The notes: generated by a model from the sequence alone, not told the origin. A DNA stretch of 64,000 nucleotides from Polynucleobacter kasalickyi (GCF_900176405.1 NZ_FWXJ01000007.1:62001-126000); one strand, 5' to 3'. Positions 1-7,880 are shown, counted from the first letter of the stretch. A program made the numbers and translations.

Positions 1-137
1 AGCTAGCAATATTCAAGCTGCCTAATTACCTTTCAAATTTTCTACCGTTCAACTCTATTACGTCAAAGTAACTCTTGTTCGGTAGAAATTATTTTGTTCT
101 TTCTCCTATCTACATATCCCCTAAATTTTTTTTTACT

Positions 138-168
138 CATTGATCCTTTTTTAAAGGAATAATCAATG
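138..168 (+). promoter_or_regulatory. Hairpin in the leader upstream of the cold-shock gene
   Basis: Arms CATTGATCCTTT (138-149) and AAAGG (153-157) plus ATCAATG (162-168) pair around a short loop with a 4-base bulge. A second, looser pairing lies further up (TTTCTACCG 39-47 with CGGTAGAAA 80-88). cspA-type mRNAs are known for long structured leaders that respond to temperature, and the 252 bases before the start carry no convincing gene. That these hairpins are part of such a leader is inference; the transcription start was not located. The hairpin has no T-run after it, so it is not an obvious terminator. Confidence 0.35.
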
Positions 169-252
169 GGGCTAACTAGAATCTATTTTTGGTGATATCA
201 AATAGGAATTGATGTTTTTTTATTTAATTTGATTCATTTAACGAAAGTATTT

Positions 253-456
253 ATGGCAACAGGTATTGTAAAGTGGTTTAACGACGCTAAAGGTTTTGGT
301 TTTGTAACTCCTGATGAAGGTGGCGAAGATTTATTTGCTCACTTCTCAGCAATTAACTCCAATGGTTTTAAATCCCTCAAAGAAGGTCAGAAAGTTTCTT
401 TTGAAGTAACTACTGGTCCTAAGGGCAAGCAAGCTAGTAACATTCAGCCTATGTAA
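253..456 (+). CDS. cspA: Cold-shock protein, CspA family
   Basis: A 67-residue single cold-shock (OB-fold) domain that binds single-stranded RNA and DNA and melts mRNA structure in the cytoplasm. The RNP-1-type segment KGFGFV and the RNP-2-type segment DLFAHFSAI are intact, and length matches the family (65-70 residues). The frame is open upstream to a TTG at 229, but the ATG at 253 gives the standard [10 protein letters not shown] start and is preferred. No strong Shine-Dalgarno is visible. The gene stands alone, with a structured leader before it and a strong terminator after it, so it is probably a monocistronic unit. Which paralogue it is, and whether it is cold-induced, cannot be told from sequence. 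Confidence 0.95.
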   Translation: MATGIVKWFNDAKGFGFVTPDEGGEDLFAHFSAINSNGFKSLKEGQKVSFEVTTGPKGKQASNIQPM

Positions 457-521
457 TGAATTGACGAATACCATCATTTCAATTGAGATGTTTGGTACAA
501 GTTAGTTACTTCACGTTGGTA

Positions 522-567
522 AAATCTGTACTTGAAATTCATTGAATTTCATTACAGATTTTTTTTT
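522..567 (+). terminator. Intrinsic terminator of cspA
   Basis: A long hairpin: AAATCTGTA pairs with TACAGATTT on the outside and GAAATTC with GAATTTC inside, followed directly by a run of T. It lies between cspA and the convergent helicase gene, whose stop is at 584. The T-run favours termination of the plus-strand transcript. Confidence 0.85.
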
Positions 568-583
568 GGTTGTGATTGCAATA

Positions 584-2242
584 TTATTGCAAAATCTCTT
601 CAATGACCCTTGCAGCTTCAACGCTGGCAACAATCACTGCCTTCAGCCTAGCGCGAGTTAAGGCCACGAATAATTTTCTTTTTATCTGAGGATTGAACTC
701 ATTAAAATCAACTTCTGTGATGATGACGGCATCTGCTGAGAGTCCCTTAAAACGATAAATCGTGTCAAATAATATCTCCCCACTCGACCATTGGGCTTGA
801 TTGTCAGATGTATATCCAAGTAATTTCTTAATCCCTTTGCCAGCTATTTGTGTCTGTTTAGAGTGAAGTAGTTTGCTACGATTGACCCCACCAAAAGTGA
901 TTACCGCAATACTTTCACAGCTATAACCTAGGCTCAACAGATTTTGCACTTCGATTTGTGTGGCTTTAAATAAGCTACTTTCGTCATTTTTTTGATAGGC
1001 TCTCAATCCAGTAACTTCACCAACGAATGGATTACCACTAATGATTTCTCTTTGGGTCAACTCAAGTTCATTGATCAACTCAATAATTAATTGAGGAGAC
1101 CGATAATTAACTGGTGATTTAAATTGAACCCAACTTGACCAGTCACTCGTCGTTCTGTCTGGATAAATCGTTTGAGATGGATCCTCCATCCAAATAATCC
1201 TCCCATTTGGTTTTACCATGTTACAAATTAACTCCCTCCATTCGGGCTTAAAGTCTTGTCCCTCATCAACGATGAGGAAGTCGAATTGATTTGCTAGTTT
1301 TTCCGCTTGAGTAAAAAATATTTTTTCTAATTGAATAGATGCTTGGTCGGATGTTATGTCAACTGGGAAACTTAAAAGCTCAGCAATATTTTTAGCCAGT
1401 TCATGAAAAGTAGAACAAATTTGTGGATTAGGGGCAAGGCTTTTAATTGCATCTGCCAAAGGCCGATTAAAGCATAGATAAAGTCCATATAAATGGTTTT
1501 TATGTGCTTTTGTTAATTCGCTTAAAGCAAGTTGAGTCTTGCCAGAACCAGCCGTTCCTTGAATATATAAACGAAACGGGCTAAAGTCTAAGCGTTCCAC
1601 CCAATCGGTTAGGCCACGTGATAAGTTAAAACTGACTTCTTTGGCCTGTTTACTGAGAATACCAATATTTGGTACAAGATTGAGGTGCCCCATTAAAAAG
1701 CGGTGAATCGAGGTAACATCAGCTAAATTCGTCGGTAAAGTAGTGCTGTAATCCTCTAAGATGCTTTGGACAATTTCTGGCAATGGTAGTTCAGAGGCAC
1801 AGTCCACAATACGCCCAACATTGATGGGTACCTCATCAAGATACCTTGATGTTGGCAAATACAAAATATGATCAATTTGCAATGCTAAATGGGGGTGAAT
1901 TTGTGAAAACTTTTTACGAAGGTTGGCAATGTTTCTGGTAATTTGCGAACTAACGTCTTTTACTTCTTCATTGACACCATAAGAGGTAATTAATTTACCT
2001 TGCTGAAATTCAAGCTCAATATTTTTTTGTTCGATTGCTAACAATCGTCCATTCGGATGTAAGACTAAAAAATCGATTTCCCCATAAATGGCTCTACCTG
2101 TAAGATTCGTCCAATGAACACCATGAAATATCTCAAATTGATCGGATAAGCCATCTCGAAGTTGTTCTAAGGTCTGATACTCACTACTAAATATTTGATT
2201 TGAGTAGTTATCAAGATCATCATTCGGATAAATTCGGGCCAT
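584..2242 (-). CDS. NERD-domain superfamily 1 helicase-like ATPase
   Basis: A 552-residue fusion. Residues about 20-110 look like a NERD (nuclease-related) domain: GEID at 54-57 and an ExK-type element EQK at 71-73. The C-terminal two thirds is a UvrD/DUF2075-like ATPase: Walker A GTAGSGKT (229-236), Walker B VDEGQD (325-330) and the superfamily 1 motif VI element ALTRAR near residue 530. It should bind nucleic acid and hydrolyse ATP in the cytoplasm. Substrate and physiological role are unknown; relatives are annotated simply as NERD-domain or DNA/RNA helicases, and some occur in plasmid or defence settings. It is a lone gene convergent with cspA, with no partner gene and no visible Shine-Dalgarno. 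The nuclease triad is less regular than the helicase motifs, so nuclease activity is less certain than ATPase activity. Confidence 0.8.
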   Translation of the reverse strand: MARIYPNDDLDNYSNQIFSSEYQTLEQLRDGLSDQFEIFHGVHWTNLTGRAIYGEIDFLVLHPNGRLLAIEQKNIELEFQQGKLITSYGVNEEVKDVSSQITRNIANLRKKFSQIHPHLALQIDHILYLPTSRYLDEVPINVGRIVDCASELPLPEIVQSILEDYSTTLPTNLADVTSIHRFLMGHLNLVPNIGILSKQAKEVSFNLSRGLTDWVERLDFSPFRLYIQGTAGSGKTQLALSELTKAHKNHLYGLYLCFNRPLADAIKSLAPNPQICSTFHELAKNIAELLSFPVDITSDQASIQLEKIFFTQAEKLANQFDFLIVDEGQDFKPEWRELICNMVKPNGRIIWMEDPSQTIYPDRTTSDWSSWVQFKSPVNYRSPQLIIELINELELTQREIISGNPFVGEVTGLRAYQKNDESSLFKATQIEVQNLLSLGYSCESIAVITFGGVNRSKLLHSKQTQIAGKGIKKLLGYTSDNQAQWSSGEILFDTIYRFKGLSADAVIITEVDFNEFNPQIKRKLFVALTRARLKAVIVASVEAARVIEEILQ

Positions 2243-2537
2243 GAATTAGATACGTATGCAAAGAAAAAATAGAAACATGATTTGTATAGGGTGCTCGAAC
2301 AACCAGATTTTTAACTGATTGTTTTTATATAATTTATAACATTGAATGAATGAAGATTCAAACTTAATAGGCTAAACAATTTAAGGTGTTCAGCACATTC
2401 AGATTGCTATGAACTGTGAGATGTTCTTCCTAAAACAGAGTCAAACACTCAAAGACAGTCCAACGATTTAGCTGACAGAACTCATGAGTAATATAATTGA
2501 GTCAATTAAAATCCTACAATCAGGATTTCAAATACTG

Positions 2538-3527
2538 ATGAAGAAGAATAAAATGAGACCTTACCTAGTTCAGCTTTGCTTTTTTTTGAGTTTATTGTGT
2601 TGTATCAAGGCCCCCTACTGCGCTGATTATCCAAACAAACCTATTAAATTAGTGGTCCCCTTTTCACCTGGAGGTGGAAATGATTCAGTTGCCCGTGTAG
2701 TTGCTGCAAAATTAACCGAAAAACTGGGTCAACAGGTTTTTATTGATAACAAACCTGGCGCTGGAGGCACTCTTGGCGCCGATTTTTCTGCTAAATCACC
2801 AGCTGATGGCTACACGATTTTTTTAGGCGGCATCGGCAGTTTAGCAATCAATCCCGTATTCAACAAAAGTCTCCCCTATCACCCGACTAAAGATTTTGAA
2901 CCGATTATCTTACTAGCCGAGGCACCACTCATAGTGGTTGCAACACCTAAACTACCTGTGAACTCTATCCAACAGTTAACTGAGTATATGAAGACTCATC
3001 CAACGCAAATTAATTATGCTTCCAACGGCAATGGTAGTTCCGCACAACTTGCTGCCATGATGTATGAGTCCATGGCAAATGTAAAAATGGTCCATGTGCC
3101 TTACAAAGGACTAGCACCAGCTCTATCGGATCTGCTTTCTGGACAAGTGCAAATCATGTTTAGCAGTATGGTAGCAATTGCGCCCATCGTTACTAGCAAT
3201 CGTCTAAAAGCGCTTGCTGTAACGAGTAAAAAGCGCAGCTCTGCGTTCCCACAGATTCCAACGATGGTGGAAGCTGGATTTCCAGAATACTCAACGGGAT
3301 CATGGTACGGACTGTTAGCGCCAGCGGGCACCCCTTTAGATATCATCCTAAAAATAAATCGCGCTGCGAATAGCTGTTTACAAGATCCCTCGGTTAAAGA
3401 GCAACTGCTGAAAGAAGGTGCTGAACCGATTGGCGGCACCTCTCAACAATTCAAGAAATATATTCAGTCTGAACTAGACAAAACACTTTATTTGTTTAAT
3501 CAACAAAAATTGGACGTAAGCAACTGA
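2538..3527 (+). CDS. Bug/TctC-family periplasmic solute receptor (1 of 7)
   Basis: Periplasmic binding protein of the Bug family, the receptors of tripartite tricarboxylate transporters or orphan receptors. Family hallmarks are visible: YPNKPIKLVVPFSPGGG after the signal peptide, DNKPGAGG, ADGYTIFLGG, HVPYKG and GLLAPAGTP. The frame is open from 2484, but that start would put 18 odd residues before the signal sequence; ATG 2538 gives a basic N-terminus, a hydrophobic stretch and cleavage near YCA-DYP. ATG 2553 is also possible. Length (329 residues) fits the family. No TctA or TctB membrane gene is near, so it must share a permease or work otherwise. Ligand unknown. Confidence 0.9.
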   Translation: MKKNKMRPYLVQLCFFLSLLCCIKAPYCADYPNKPIKLVVPFSPGGGNDSVARVVAAKLTEKLGQQVFIDNKPGAGGTLGADFSAKSPADGYTIFLGGIGSLAINPVFNKSLPYHPTKDFEPIILLAEAPLIVVATPKLPVNSIQQLTEYMKTHPTQINYASNGNGSSAQLAAMMYESMANVKMVHVPYKGLAPALSDLLSGQVQIMFSSMVAIAPIVTSNRLKALAVTSKKRSSAFPQIPTMVEAGFPEYSTGSWYGLLAPAGTPLDIILKINRAANSCLQDPSVKEQLLKEGAEPIGGTSQQFKKYIQSELDKTLYLFNQQKLDVSN

Positions 3528-3532
3528 TTGCA

Positions 3533-3682
3533 ATGACAGAAGAGTTGGGATTCAAGTCAAATTATGTACTAAGTCTTGGAGAAGAAATTTCACATAAGCT
3601 GCTATCAATTCATCAAAAAATCACAAACGATTTAAATCAGATAATACCTGTGGTAACTGAGAAGACCATGTTGAAAAGATGA
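3533..3682 (+). CDS. Possible 49-residue ORF after the Bug gene
   Basis: An open frame starts with ATG 5 bases after the stop of the Bug gene and runs 49 codons. The middle of the product would form an amphipathic helix (pattern EEISHKLLSIHQKI). There is no clear Shine-Dalgarno, and I recognise no family. It could be translated by coupling with the gene before it, or be chance. Treat as tentative. Confidence 0.2.
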   Translation: MTEELGFKSNYVLSLGEEISHKLLSIHQKITNDLNQIIPVVTEKTMLKR

Positions 3683-3778
3683 AGTCAACATATAAAAACC
3701 AATACCGAGAGTCTTCAAACTAGATTTTTCAAGAAAACCAATGGGAATTAGTCAAAGTATTTCATTCAAAGAAAATAC

Positions 3779-3855
3779 TGGGGTGGCTGATGGGGCTCGA
3801 ACCCACGACAACAGGAATCACAATCCTGGACTCTACCAACTGAGCTACAGCCACC
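3779..3855 (-). tRNA. tRNA-His (GTG anticodon)
   Basis: Read on the minus strand it folds as a complete cloverleaf. The acceptor GTGGCTG pairs with CAGCCAC, the D-arm is GTAGCTCAGTTGGTAGAG, the anticodon stem CAGGA/TCCTG holds loop TTGTGAT with anticodon GTG, and the T-arm is GTGGGTTCGAGCCCCAT. The extra G before position 1 (base 3855) faces C73, the identity mark of bacterial tRNA-His, and CCA is encoded (3781-3779). A TAATAT sequence at 3866-3871 is a possible -10 box. A 70-codon plus-strand open frame over this site is an artefact of the tRNA. Confidence 0.95.
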
Positions 3856-3949
3856 GTAGAAAAGAATATTATTTTAACCTAAGAATGCTAGTAACTGAAG
3901 AGTTTCTTAAAAAAAGATTCAATCTTTTGAACATCAGCTCAGTAAAGTA

Positions 3950-4057
3950 TTAATCGATAATCTTACAAACCCACTCACGCTTACCGAACTCACCAATAGA
4001 CTCGTCGAAAATTAACCAAACTAAGAATGATTTAAAACCAGATGTCATGTATTTCAT
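3950..4057 (-). CDS. Small protein of 35 residues, unknown function
   Basis: A 35-codon gene with ATG preceded by GAGGAA at a spacing of 7 bases, a good Shine-Dalgarno. The product has an aromatic and aliphatic stretch (SFLVWLIFDE) followed by a charged tail with one tryptophan and one cysteine (KREWVCKIID). I recognise no family. It lies upstream of tRNA-His on the same strand, with inverted repeats in its own upstream region (4094-4170). It could be a small membrane-associated protein or a leader peptide. The ribosome-binding site and the non-random composition are the only support. Confidence 0.55.
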   Translation of the reverse strand: MKYMTSGFKSFLVWLIFDESIGEFGKREWVCKIID

Positions 4058-4093
4058 GTTTATTTCCTCAATTAATCACGTATGAAGAAATAT

Positions 4094-4170
4094 TACTGTA
4101 TAAATAAACAGTAGTAAATGATTTTTTGCGCTTATTTATAAAAAATGTTGCTTTTCATCTGTAAATAAGC
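4094..4170. repeat. Two inverted repeats between acyltransferase and small gene
   Basis: TACTGT (4094-4099) pairs with ACAGTA (4108-4113), and GCTTATTTA (4130-4138) pairs with TAAATAAGC (4162-4170) across 23 bases. They sit after the stop of the acyltransferase gene and before the 35-codon gene, both on the minus strand. They may be a weak terminator, an operator or a leader structure for the small gene. Confidence 0.35.
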
Positions 4171-4181
4171 ACAGTGATGTA

Positions 4182-4802
4182 TTAATGTACCTTATTTTTG
4201 TCTTTTTGGGGACTCCACAAGGTGATTGGCGACATATTCTTTGGATAAAAACCTAATTTTCCTTGATAAATGTCTCGAATTTTGGCAAAGTCAGCTTCTT
4301 CATTGCCTGTCATGGTCAGAAAATCTGCCAAACCAATCGTTTTATTTTGGTAATCAAGGTAAACAAATCCCACAGGGTAGTTGGTTTCTAAAGCTAAATG
4401 ATAAAAACCACTTCGCCATCCGGGTGTTTTTTTTCTAGTTCCTTCTGGAGTAATTGCTAACCAAAAGAATTTAGCCTTGGCCATTTCTTGCGCTAAATCT
4501 TTAACATACCCCTGTGGACTATTGCGGATAACTGGACGCCCACCCAAATATCTCAACCACCATCCCACTACTGGAATCTTAAATAGGCTATCTTTTGCCA
4601 AGAAATTTACGGGAATACCACAAGCAGATTTCGCAATCATGCCTATAAAAAAATCTAAGTTGGAAGTATGGGGGTAAGCCACGATGATGCCACGAGGCCC
4701 TGGTAATCCAGGAATAATTAACTTCCAACCTAAAATTTTTAGTAAATTTTTAGCCCATTGACTACCGTTGGTGGTAATCACAACTGGCAATAACTCGTTC
4801 AA
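4182..4802 (-). CDS. Lysophospholipid acyltransferase-like protein (PlsC superfamily)
   Basis: A 206-residue acyltransferase of the glycerolipid (PlsC/LPLAT) superfamily. The catalytic HxxxxD motif is HTSNLD near residues 46-51, and the second conserved block is PEGTRKKTPGWRSGF. The family moves acyl groups onto lysophospholipids or related acceptors at the cytoplasmic membrane; the exact acceptor is not predictable. The only possible start is a TTG at 4802, since an in-frame stop lies just upstream and no ATG precedes the conserved region; AAAGAGA lies 7 bases before it. The protein is shorter than true PlsC (about 240) and resembles the compact group often annotated as 1-acyl-sn-glycerol-3-phosphate acyltransferase. 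Confidence 0.85.
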   Translation of the reverse strand: MNELLPVVITTNGSQWAKNLLKILGWKLIIPGLPGPRGIIVAYPHTSNLDFFIGMIAKSACGIPVNFLAKDSLFKIPVVGWWLRYLGGRPVIRNSPQGYVKDLAQEMAKAKFFWLAITPEGTRKKTPGWRSGFYHLALETNYPVGFVYLDYQNKTIGLADFLTMTGNEEADFAKIRDIYQGKLGFYPKNMSPITLWSPQKDKNKVH

Positions 4803-4847
4803 ATTAATCTCTTTTTAAAAGGCACATCTATGTTTCATGAAAGTTAT

Positions 4848-5303
4848 TTACATCATCCTCTTCAAACTCGTAGCCAATTGCATTCTAAACTCATCCCTTT
4901 TATGCAAATGAATAAACTTACCAATCTCGATAACCTCTCCCTTGTATTCGATACCAATAAGCTTTTTTACGGTAAGCTCGTTGGCTAATTTTACCCATAA
5001 CAAGTTAGCACTGAATGTATTTACGCTATTTGCATCCGATCTGATAATCACTAACGTCTGGTTACTCAGCACAACTTCCTCATAATCCGTTGCATGTCTT
5101 GCATACATCAGTAAAGCAACGCCCAAGACAACTAATTCTAAAATAGTAAAGGGTAGGATTAACCAAATACCTTGGGTTAAAAAAAAACTGGCGACAATCA
5201 ACGAAAATATTGACTGTGCAAGATAAAATAGACCTACTTGTTTAGGGGTAAATGAGCAATTTTTCTTAAATATCCACCGAACTAGATTGCCATTAGTATT
5301 CAT
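4848..5303 (-). CDS. DUF2244 family membrane protein
   Basis: A 151-residue inner-membrane protein with two adjacent transmembrane segments (about residues 22-40 and 45-65) followed by a soluble domain. The segment NCSFTPKQ before the first helix and MYARHATDYE after the second match the DUF2244 family, which is common in proteobacteria and has no known function. The ATG at 5303 is chosen; an upstream TTG at 5321 is in frame. The start codon abuts the start codon of the divergent lipoprotein gene (CATATG at 5301-5306), so each gene's 5-prime signals must lie inside the other. Confidence 0.8.
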   Translation of the reverse strand: MNTNGNLVRWIFKKNCSFTPKQVGLFYLAQSIFSLIVASFFLTQGIWLILPFTILELVVLGVALLMYARHATDYEEVVLSNQTLVIIRSDANSVNTFSANLLWVKLANELTVKKLIGIEYKGEVIEIGKFIHLHKRDEFRMQLATSLKRMM

Positions 5304-5621
5304 ATGAAAATTATTCACCAAATTCGTTTACTTTGCTTATTGAGTCTTATTTTAGTGATTACTGCGTGCGAACGTCAGGTCTACACCACCTGGGAATGTA
5401 ATGGCGTATTTCCTGATAAGCAAAAATTTTCATTTATTCTTGATGGCTCCAACATGAAATTTCAAGAAAATCGTCAGTTAAAGTTTTGTGGAAGCCTGGG
5501 AAACTCTAGTTTTTTTGATGAAGTTTGCCCTGTACAAATCGAAACATCGAAAGTTGTTTTCATTCCCAAAAAAGGTGACTTCATCGAAGACTCGCATGCA
5601 TTTCGCTGTTTCGCTCTCTAA
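5304..5621 (+). CDS. Small cysteine-rich lipoprotein, unknown function
   Basis: A 105-residue protein with a lipoprotein signal: hydrophobic LLCLLSLILV then lipobox VITAC, giving a lipidated cysteine at residue 22 and a mature part of about 84 residues. The mature part has four further cysteines (in WECN, KFCG, EVCP and FRCF), which could form two disulfides in the periplasm. No domain is recognised. There is no Shine-Dalgarno upstream because the start touches the divergent DUF2244 start codon. It is followed after 15 bases by a small membrane gene, so the two may be co-transcribed. Confidence 0.65.
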   Translation: MKIIHQIRLLCLLSLILVITACERQVYTTWECNGVFPDKQKFSFILDGSNMKFQENRQLKFCGSLGNSSFFDEVCPVQIETSKVVFIPKKGDFIEDSHAFRCFAL

Positions 5622-5636
5622 TAAAAAGGAAAATAG

Positions 5637-5870
5637 ATGCTAAGTACCATGCTCATTCTTAGGATTTTTTTAGGTGTTTTATTCACCTATTGGTTACTAG
5701 CATCAATCCAATTTACGGTGATACCGCACCTCTTTCGCCCATTAAAAAAAGCGGAGTTTTACCTTGCCATTGCATTTGGGACCGTTATTTATATTTATAT
5801 CCCACCGCTCTGGTTCATTCTGGTGCTCGGACTGTATCTTTATCACTTCAAAATCCGATCAAAAAAATAA
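5637..5870 (+). CDS. Small two-helix membrane protein
   Basis: A 77-residue hydrophobic protein with an N-terminal helix (about residues 3-29), a short basic loop with RPLKKAEFY, and a second hydrophobic stretch (about 43-70). AAGGAAA sits just upstream of the ATG, a good Shine-Dalgarno. No family is recognised. It lies between the lipoprotein gene and the CoA-binding protein gene on the same strand. An overlapping frame at 5690-5902 is a shadow. Confidence 0.6.
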   Translation: MLSTMLILRIFLGVLFTYWLLASIQFTVIPHLFRPLKKAEFYLAIAFGTVIYIYIPPLWFILVLGLYLYHFKIRSKK

Positions 5871-5911
5871 TTCCACCATCCAAATCTAAATACTATTGGT
5901 AAGATGGATAC

Positions 5912-6313
5912 ATGGATCAAATTATTTCAAAAATTCTGAGCAGTACAAAAAATATCGCCGTGGTAGGTCTTTCCGCTAATCCTGAAAAACCATCGCATGA
6001 CGTTGCTCGCTTTATGCAAAATCGCGGATTTCGTATTATTCCGGTCAATCCAAATGAACAGATGATTTTAGGAGAGACATCCTACCCGACTCTATCAGCG
6101 ATTCCTTTTGAAGTTGATTTAGTCAATATCTTCCGAAAACCTGAAGATTGTGGTGAATTAGTAGCTGAGGCAACCCAGTTAAAAGTGAAACATATTTGGT
6201 TACAGTTAGGCATTGTTAACGAGCAGGCACAAGCAATCGCTGAACAAGCAAAGATTGATTTTGTTATGAACCACTGTTTAAAAATTGAATATCTGCGACT
6301 GCACAATGCGTAA
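5912..6313 (+). CDS. CoA-binding domain protein (YccU-like)
   Basis: A 133-residue Rossmann-fold protein of the CoA-binding family (PF13380 type). The nucleotide-binding N-terminus reads IAVVGLSANPEKPSHDVA, followed by GFRIIPVNP and the segment VDLVNIFRKPED. The C-terminal MNHCLKIEY is typical of the family. It is cytoplasmic; relatives bind CoA or acyl-CoA but the physiological role is not established. Its end overlaps the start of the next gene by 8 bases, indicating translational coupling. Confidence 0.9.
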   Translation: MDQIISKILSSTKNIAVVGLSANPEKPSHDVARFMQNRGFRIIPVNPNEQMILGETSYPTLSAIPFEVDLVNIFRKPEDCGELVAEATQLKVKHIWLQLGIVNEQAQAIAEQAKIDFVMNHCLKIEYLRLHNA

Positions 6314-6878
6314 AGTATTCATACGTTATTGCATCATCCTATTGATATTTTCTATCAGTTGGGATCGACCTTTATTAGCCAACCCAATTGAGCCTACACA
6401 CATTACAGAGTTACACTTACCGAATTTTTCTCATTCAGGGCATGGCACTTTTACGAAATTTGGGTTTGAGATTTATCAGGCTCACTTCTATGTTGATGAA
6501 GTGAAAGCAGTTAAAAAATATGCCATCATCCTCAACTACTCTCGGAAAATTGAAAAAGAAGCGCTACTGAAGGCCACTATAGAGCAACTGGAGAGACTAG
6601 GATATTCCAGCAAGAAAACGGATGAGTGGAAAAATCAGTTAGAGAAAATTTATCCTAATATTAATAAAGGGGACCATTTAACGGCAATCTTCAATCCCGC
6701 CAATGGTACGACCTTCGTCTATGGCGACAAAATAATTGGTAATATAAATAATCCAGAATTTGCAGAAGCTTTTTTTGGTATTTGGTTATCCCCGAAAACC
6801 TCAGCCCCCGAACTTCGCTCGAAGCTGTTAGTAAATAATTGCCCCCCATTAATTTTTCAAACACAAGCATGTCAATAA
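6306..6878 (+). CDS. Chalcone isomerase-like exported protein
   Basis: A 190-residue secreted protein. A signal peptide (MRKVFIRY start, hydrophobic CIILLIFSI) is followed by a chalcone isomerase-like domain (PF16036 type): GHGTFTKFGFEIYQAHFYVD, then a helix with LEKIYPNINKGDHL and FFGIWLSPKTSAPELRSKLL. Bacterial members are periplasmic and of unknown function; true chalcone isomerase activity should not be assumed. ATG 6306 is chosen, since it overlaps the stop of the CoA-binding gene and starts the signal peptide cleanly. ATG 6285 would add seven unlikely residues. Confidence 0.85.
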   Translation: MRKVFIRYCIILLIFSISWDRPLLANPIEPTHITELHLPNFSHSGHGTFTKFGFEIYQAHFYVDEVKAVKKYAIILNYSRKIEKEALLKATIEQLERLGYSSKKTDEWKNQLEKIYPNINKGDHLTAIFNPANGTTFVYGDKIIGNINNPEFAEAFFGIWLSPKTSAPELRSKLLVNNCPPLIFQTQACQ

Positions 6879-6888
6879 CGGAAACCGT

Positions 6889-7197
6889 ATGCAACCCTTA
6901 ATAACGAATACTCAACGTGATCATTTATCCGTCGACTGCCCTGATTGGAAATTAATGTCTTCGAGAGATGCATTACAAAAGACATTTGTTTTTAAAAACT
7001 TTCAAGAAGCCTTTAGTTGCATGTCCGAAATTGCTGTTATTGCCGAAGAGTTAAATCATCATCCTGAATGGTTTAATGTTTGGAATCGCCTAGACATTAC
7101 TCTGTCAACCCATGATAGCGATGGTTTAACATTAAAAGATATTCAACTAGCCAAGGCGATTGATCGCATTTGTCTAAAGAAACTACTTGAGGCCTAA
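6889..7197 (+). CDS. phhB: 4a-hydroxytetrahydrobiopterin dehydratase
   Basis: Pterin-4a-carbinolamine dehydratase (EC 4.2.1.96), 102 residues, the usual size. It dehydrates 4a-hydroxytetrahydrobiopterin formed by aromatic amino acid hydroxylases, or by related pterin chemistry. The active-site block EELNHHPEW, then VWNRLDITLSTHDSDGLT with its histidine, is intact. It begins 10 bases after the chalcone isomerase-like gene, so it ends the run of plus-strand genes from 5304. No phenylalanine hydroxylase gene is in the window, so the partner enzyme is not visible. Confidence 0.93.
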   Translation: MQPLITNTQRDHLSVDCPDWKLMSSRDALQKTFVFKNFQEAFSCMSEIAVIAEELNHHPEWFNVWNRLDITLSTHDSDGLTLKDIQLAKAIDRICLKKLLEA

Positions 7198-7247
7198 GCT
7201 AGGTGAAATAAATAGAACTTGTAGTATTCGAAAGTAAGCTCTGATTT

Positions 7248-7880
7248 TCAAGACTCAAGCCAAGTTGGATATTTCACCATGGATAAATTAAACATTTCAG
7301 AAGTTTGAAAGAAAGTCATCCATCGATCGATTGACTCCAACTTTAAGTCCATAAATCCTTGCTCATCAGCTCTCATAAACTGCCTGACAAAAGGAAATAA
7401 AGCAATATCAACCAAACTCAATTGATTCCCCATTAGAAAGGGATTCTTTGATAACTCTTTTTCAATTGGCATCAAGTAAATGTCAAGAGCCTGTTTTAGA
7501 CTATCTTCTTTTGATTGAGTTGGATATCTTTCAGGATATTTATATGCATCCAAAATCTTTTTAAAGACATCGTCGTTCAGTCTTATCCATGCGAGCATTG
7601 AAGCATCAATGCCATCAAAACGATCTCCCCAAATAACGCGATGAGGAACCGGCTGAGTTCGATAGGCCCAAAGCATAATATCCAAACTTTGCTCTAAAAC
7701 TGAACCATCAGGCCGTAGTAAAACTGGCACTGTTCCCTTGGGGGAAAGTTTGATCATACTTGCCGGTTTATTTCTCAAACTAATTTCTCTTACTTCGAAC
7801 GTAATGCCAGCATCAATCAAAGCCATTCTGGCGCGCATTGCATAGGGACAACGACGATAGGAGTATAAAATGGATATCAA
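7248..7880 (-). CDS. Glutathione S-transferase family protein
   Basis: A 210-residue GST-like protein. The N-terminal thioredoxin-fold half carries CPYAMRAR at residues 11-18 (glutaredoxin-like CPYA), SPKGTVPVL with the cis-proline, and the LEQSLDIM segment where ESxxI normally binds glutathione. The C-terminal half is helical. A TTG at 7880 is the only start, since an in-frame stop lies 12 bases upstream. It is transcribed after the exonuclease gene with a 13-base gap. The substrate is unknown; the CPYA motif suggests thiol-disulfide or lyase chemistry rather than classical conjugation. Confidence 0.82.
   Translation of the reverse strand: MISILYSYRRCPYAMRARMALIDAGITFEVREISLRNKPASMIKLSPKGTVPVLLRPDGSVLEQSLDIMLWAYRTQPVPHRVIWGDRFDGIDASMLAWIRLNDDVFKKILDAYKYPERYPTQSKEDSLKQALDIYLMPIEKELSKNPFLMGNQLSLVDIALFPFVRQFMRADEQGFMDLKLESIDRWMTFFQTSEMFNLSMVKYPTWLES

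Noticed and set aside
2299..2326. Terminator-like hairpin AACAACCAG/CTGATTGTT with T-run
   Set aside because: It has a mismatch in the stem and no gene ends before it on the plus strand.
3741..3953. 70-codon plus-strand ORF
   Set aside because: It runs across the tRNA-His gene on the other strand; its arginine- and histidine-rich part is the tRNA sequence read backwards.
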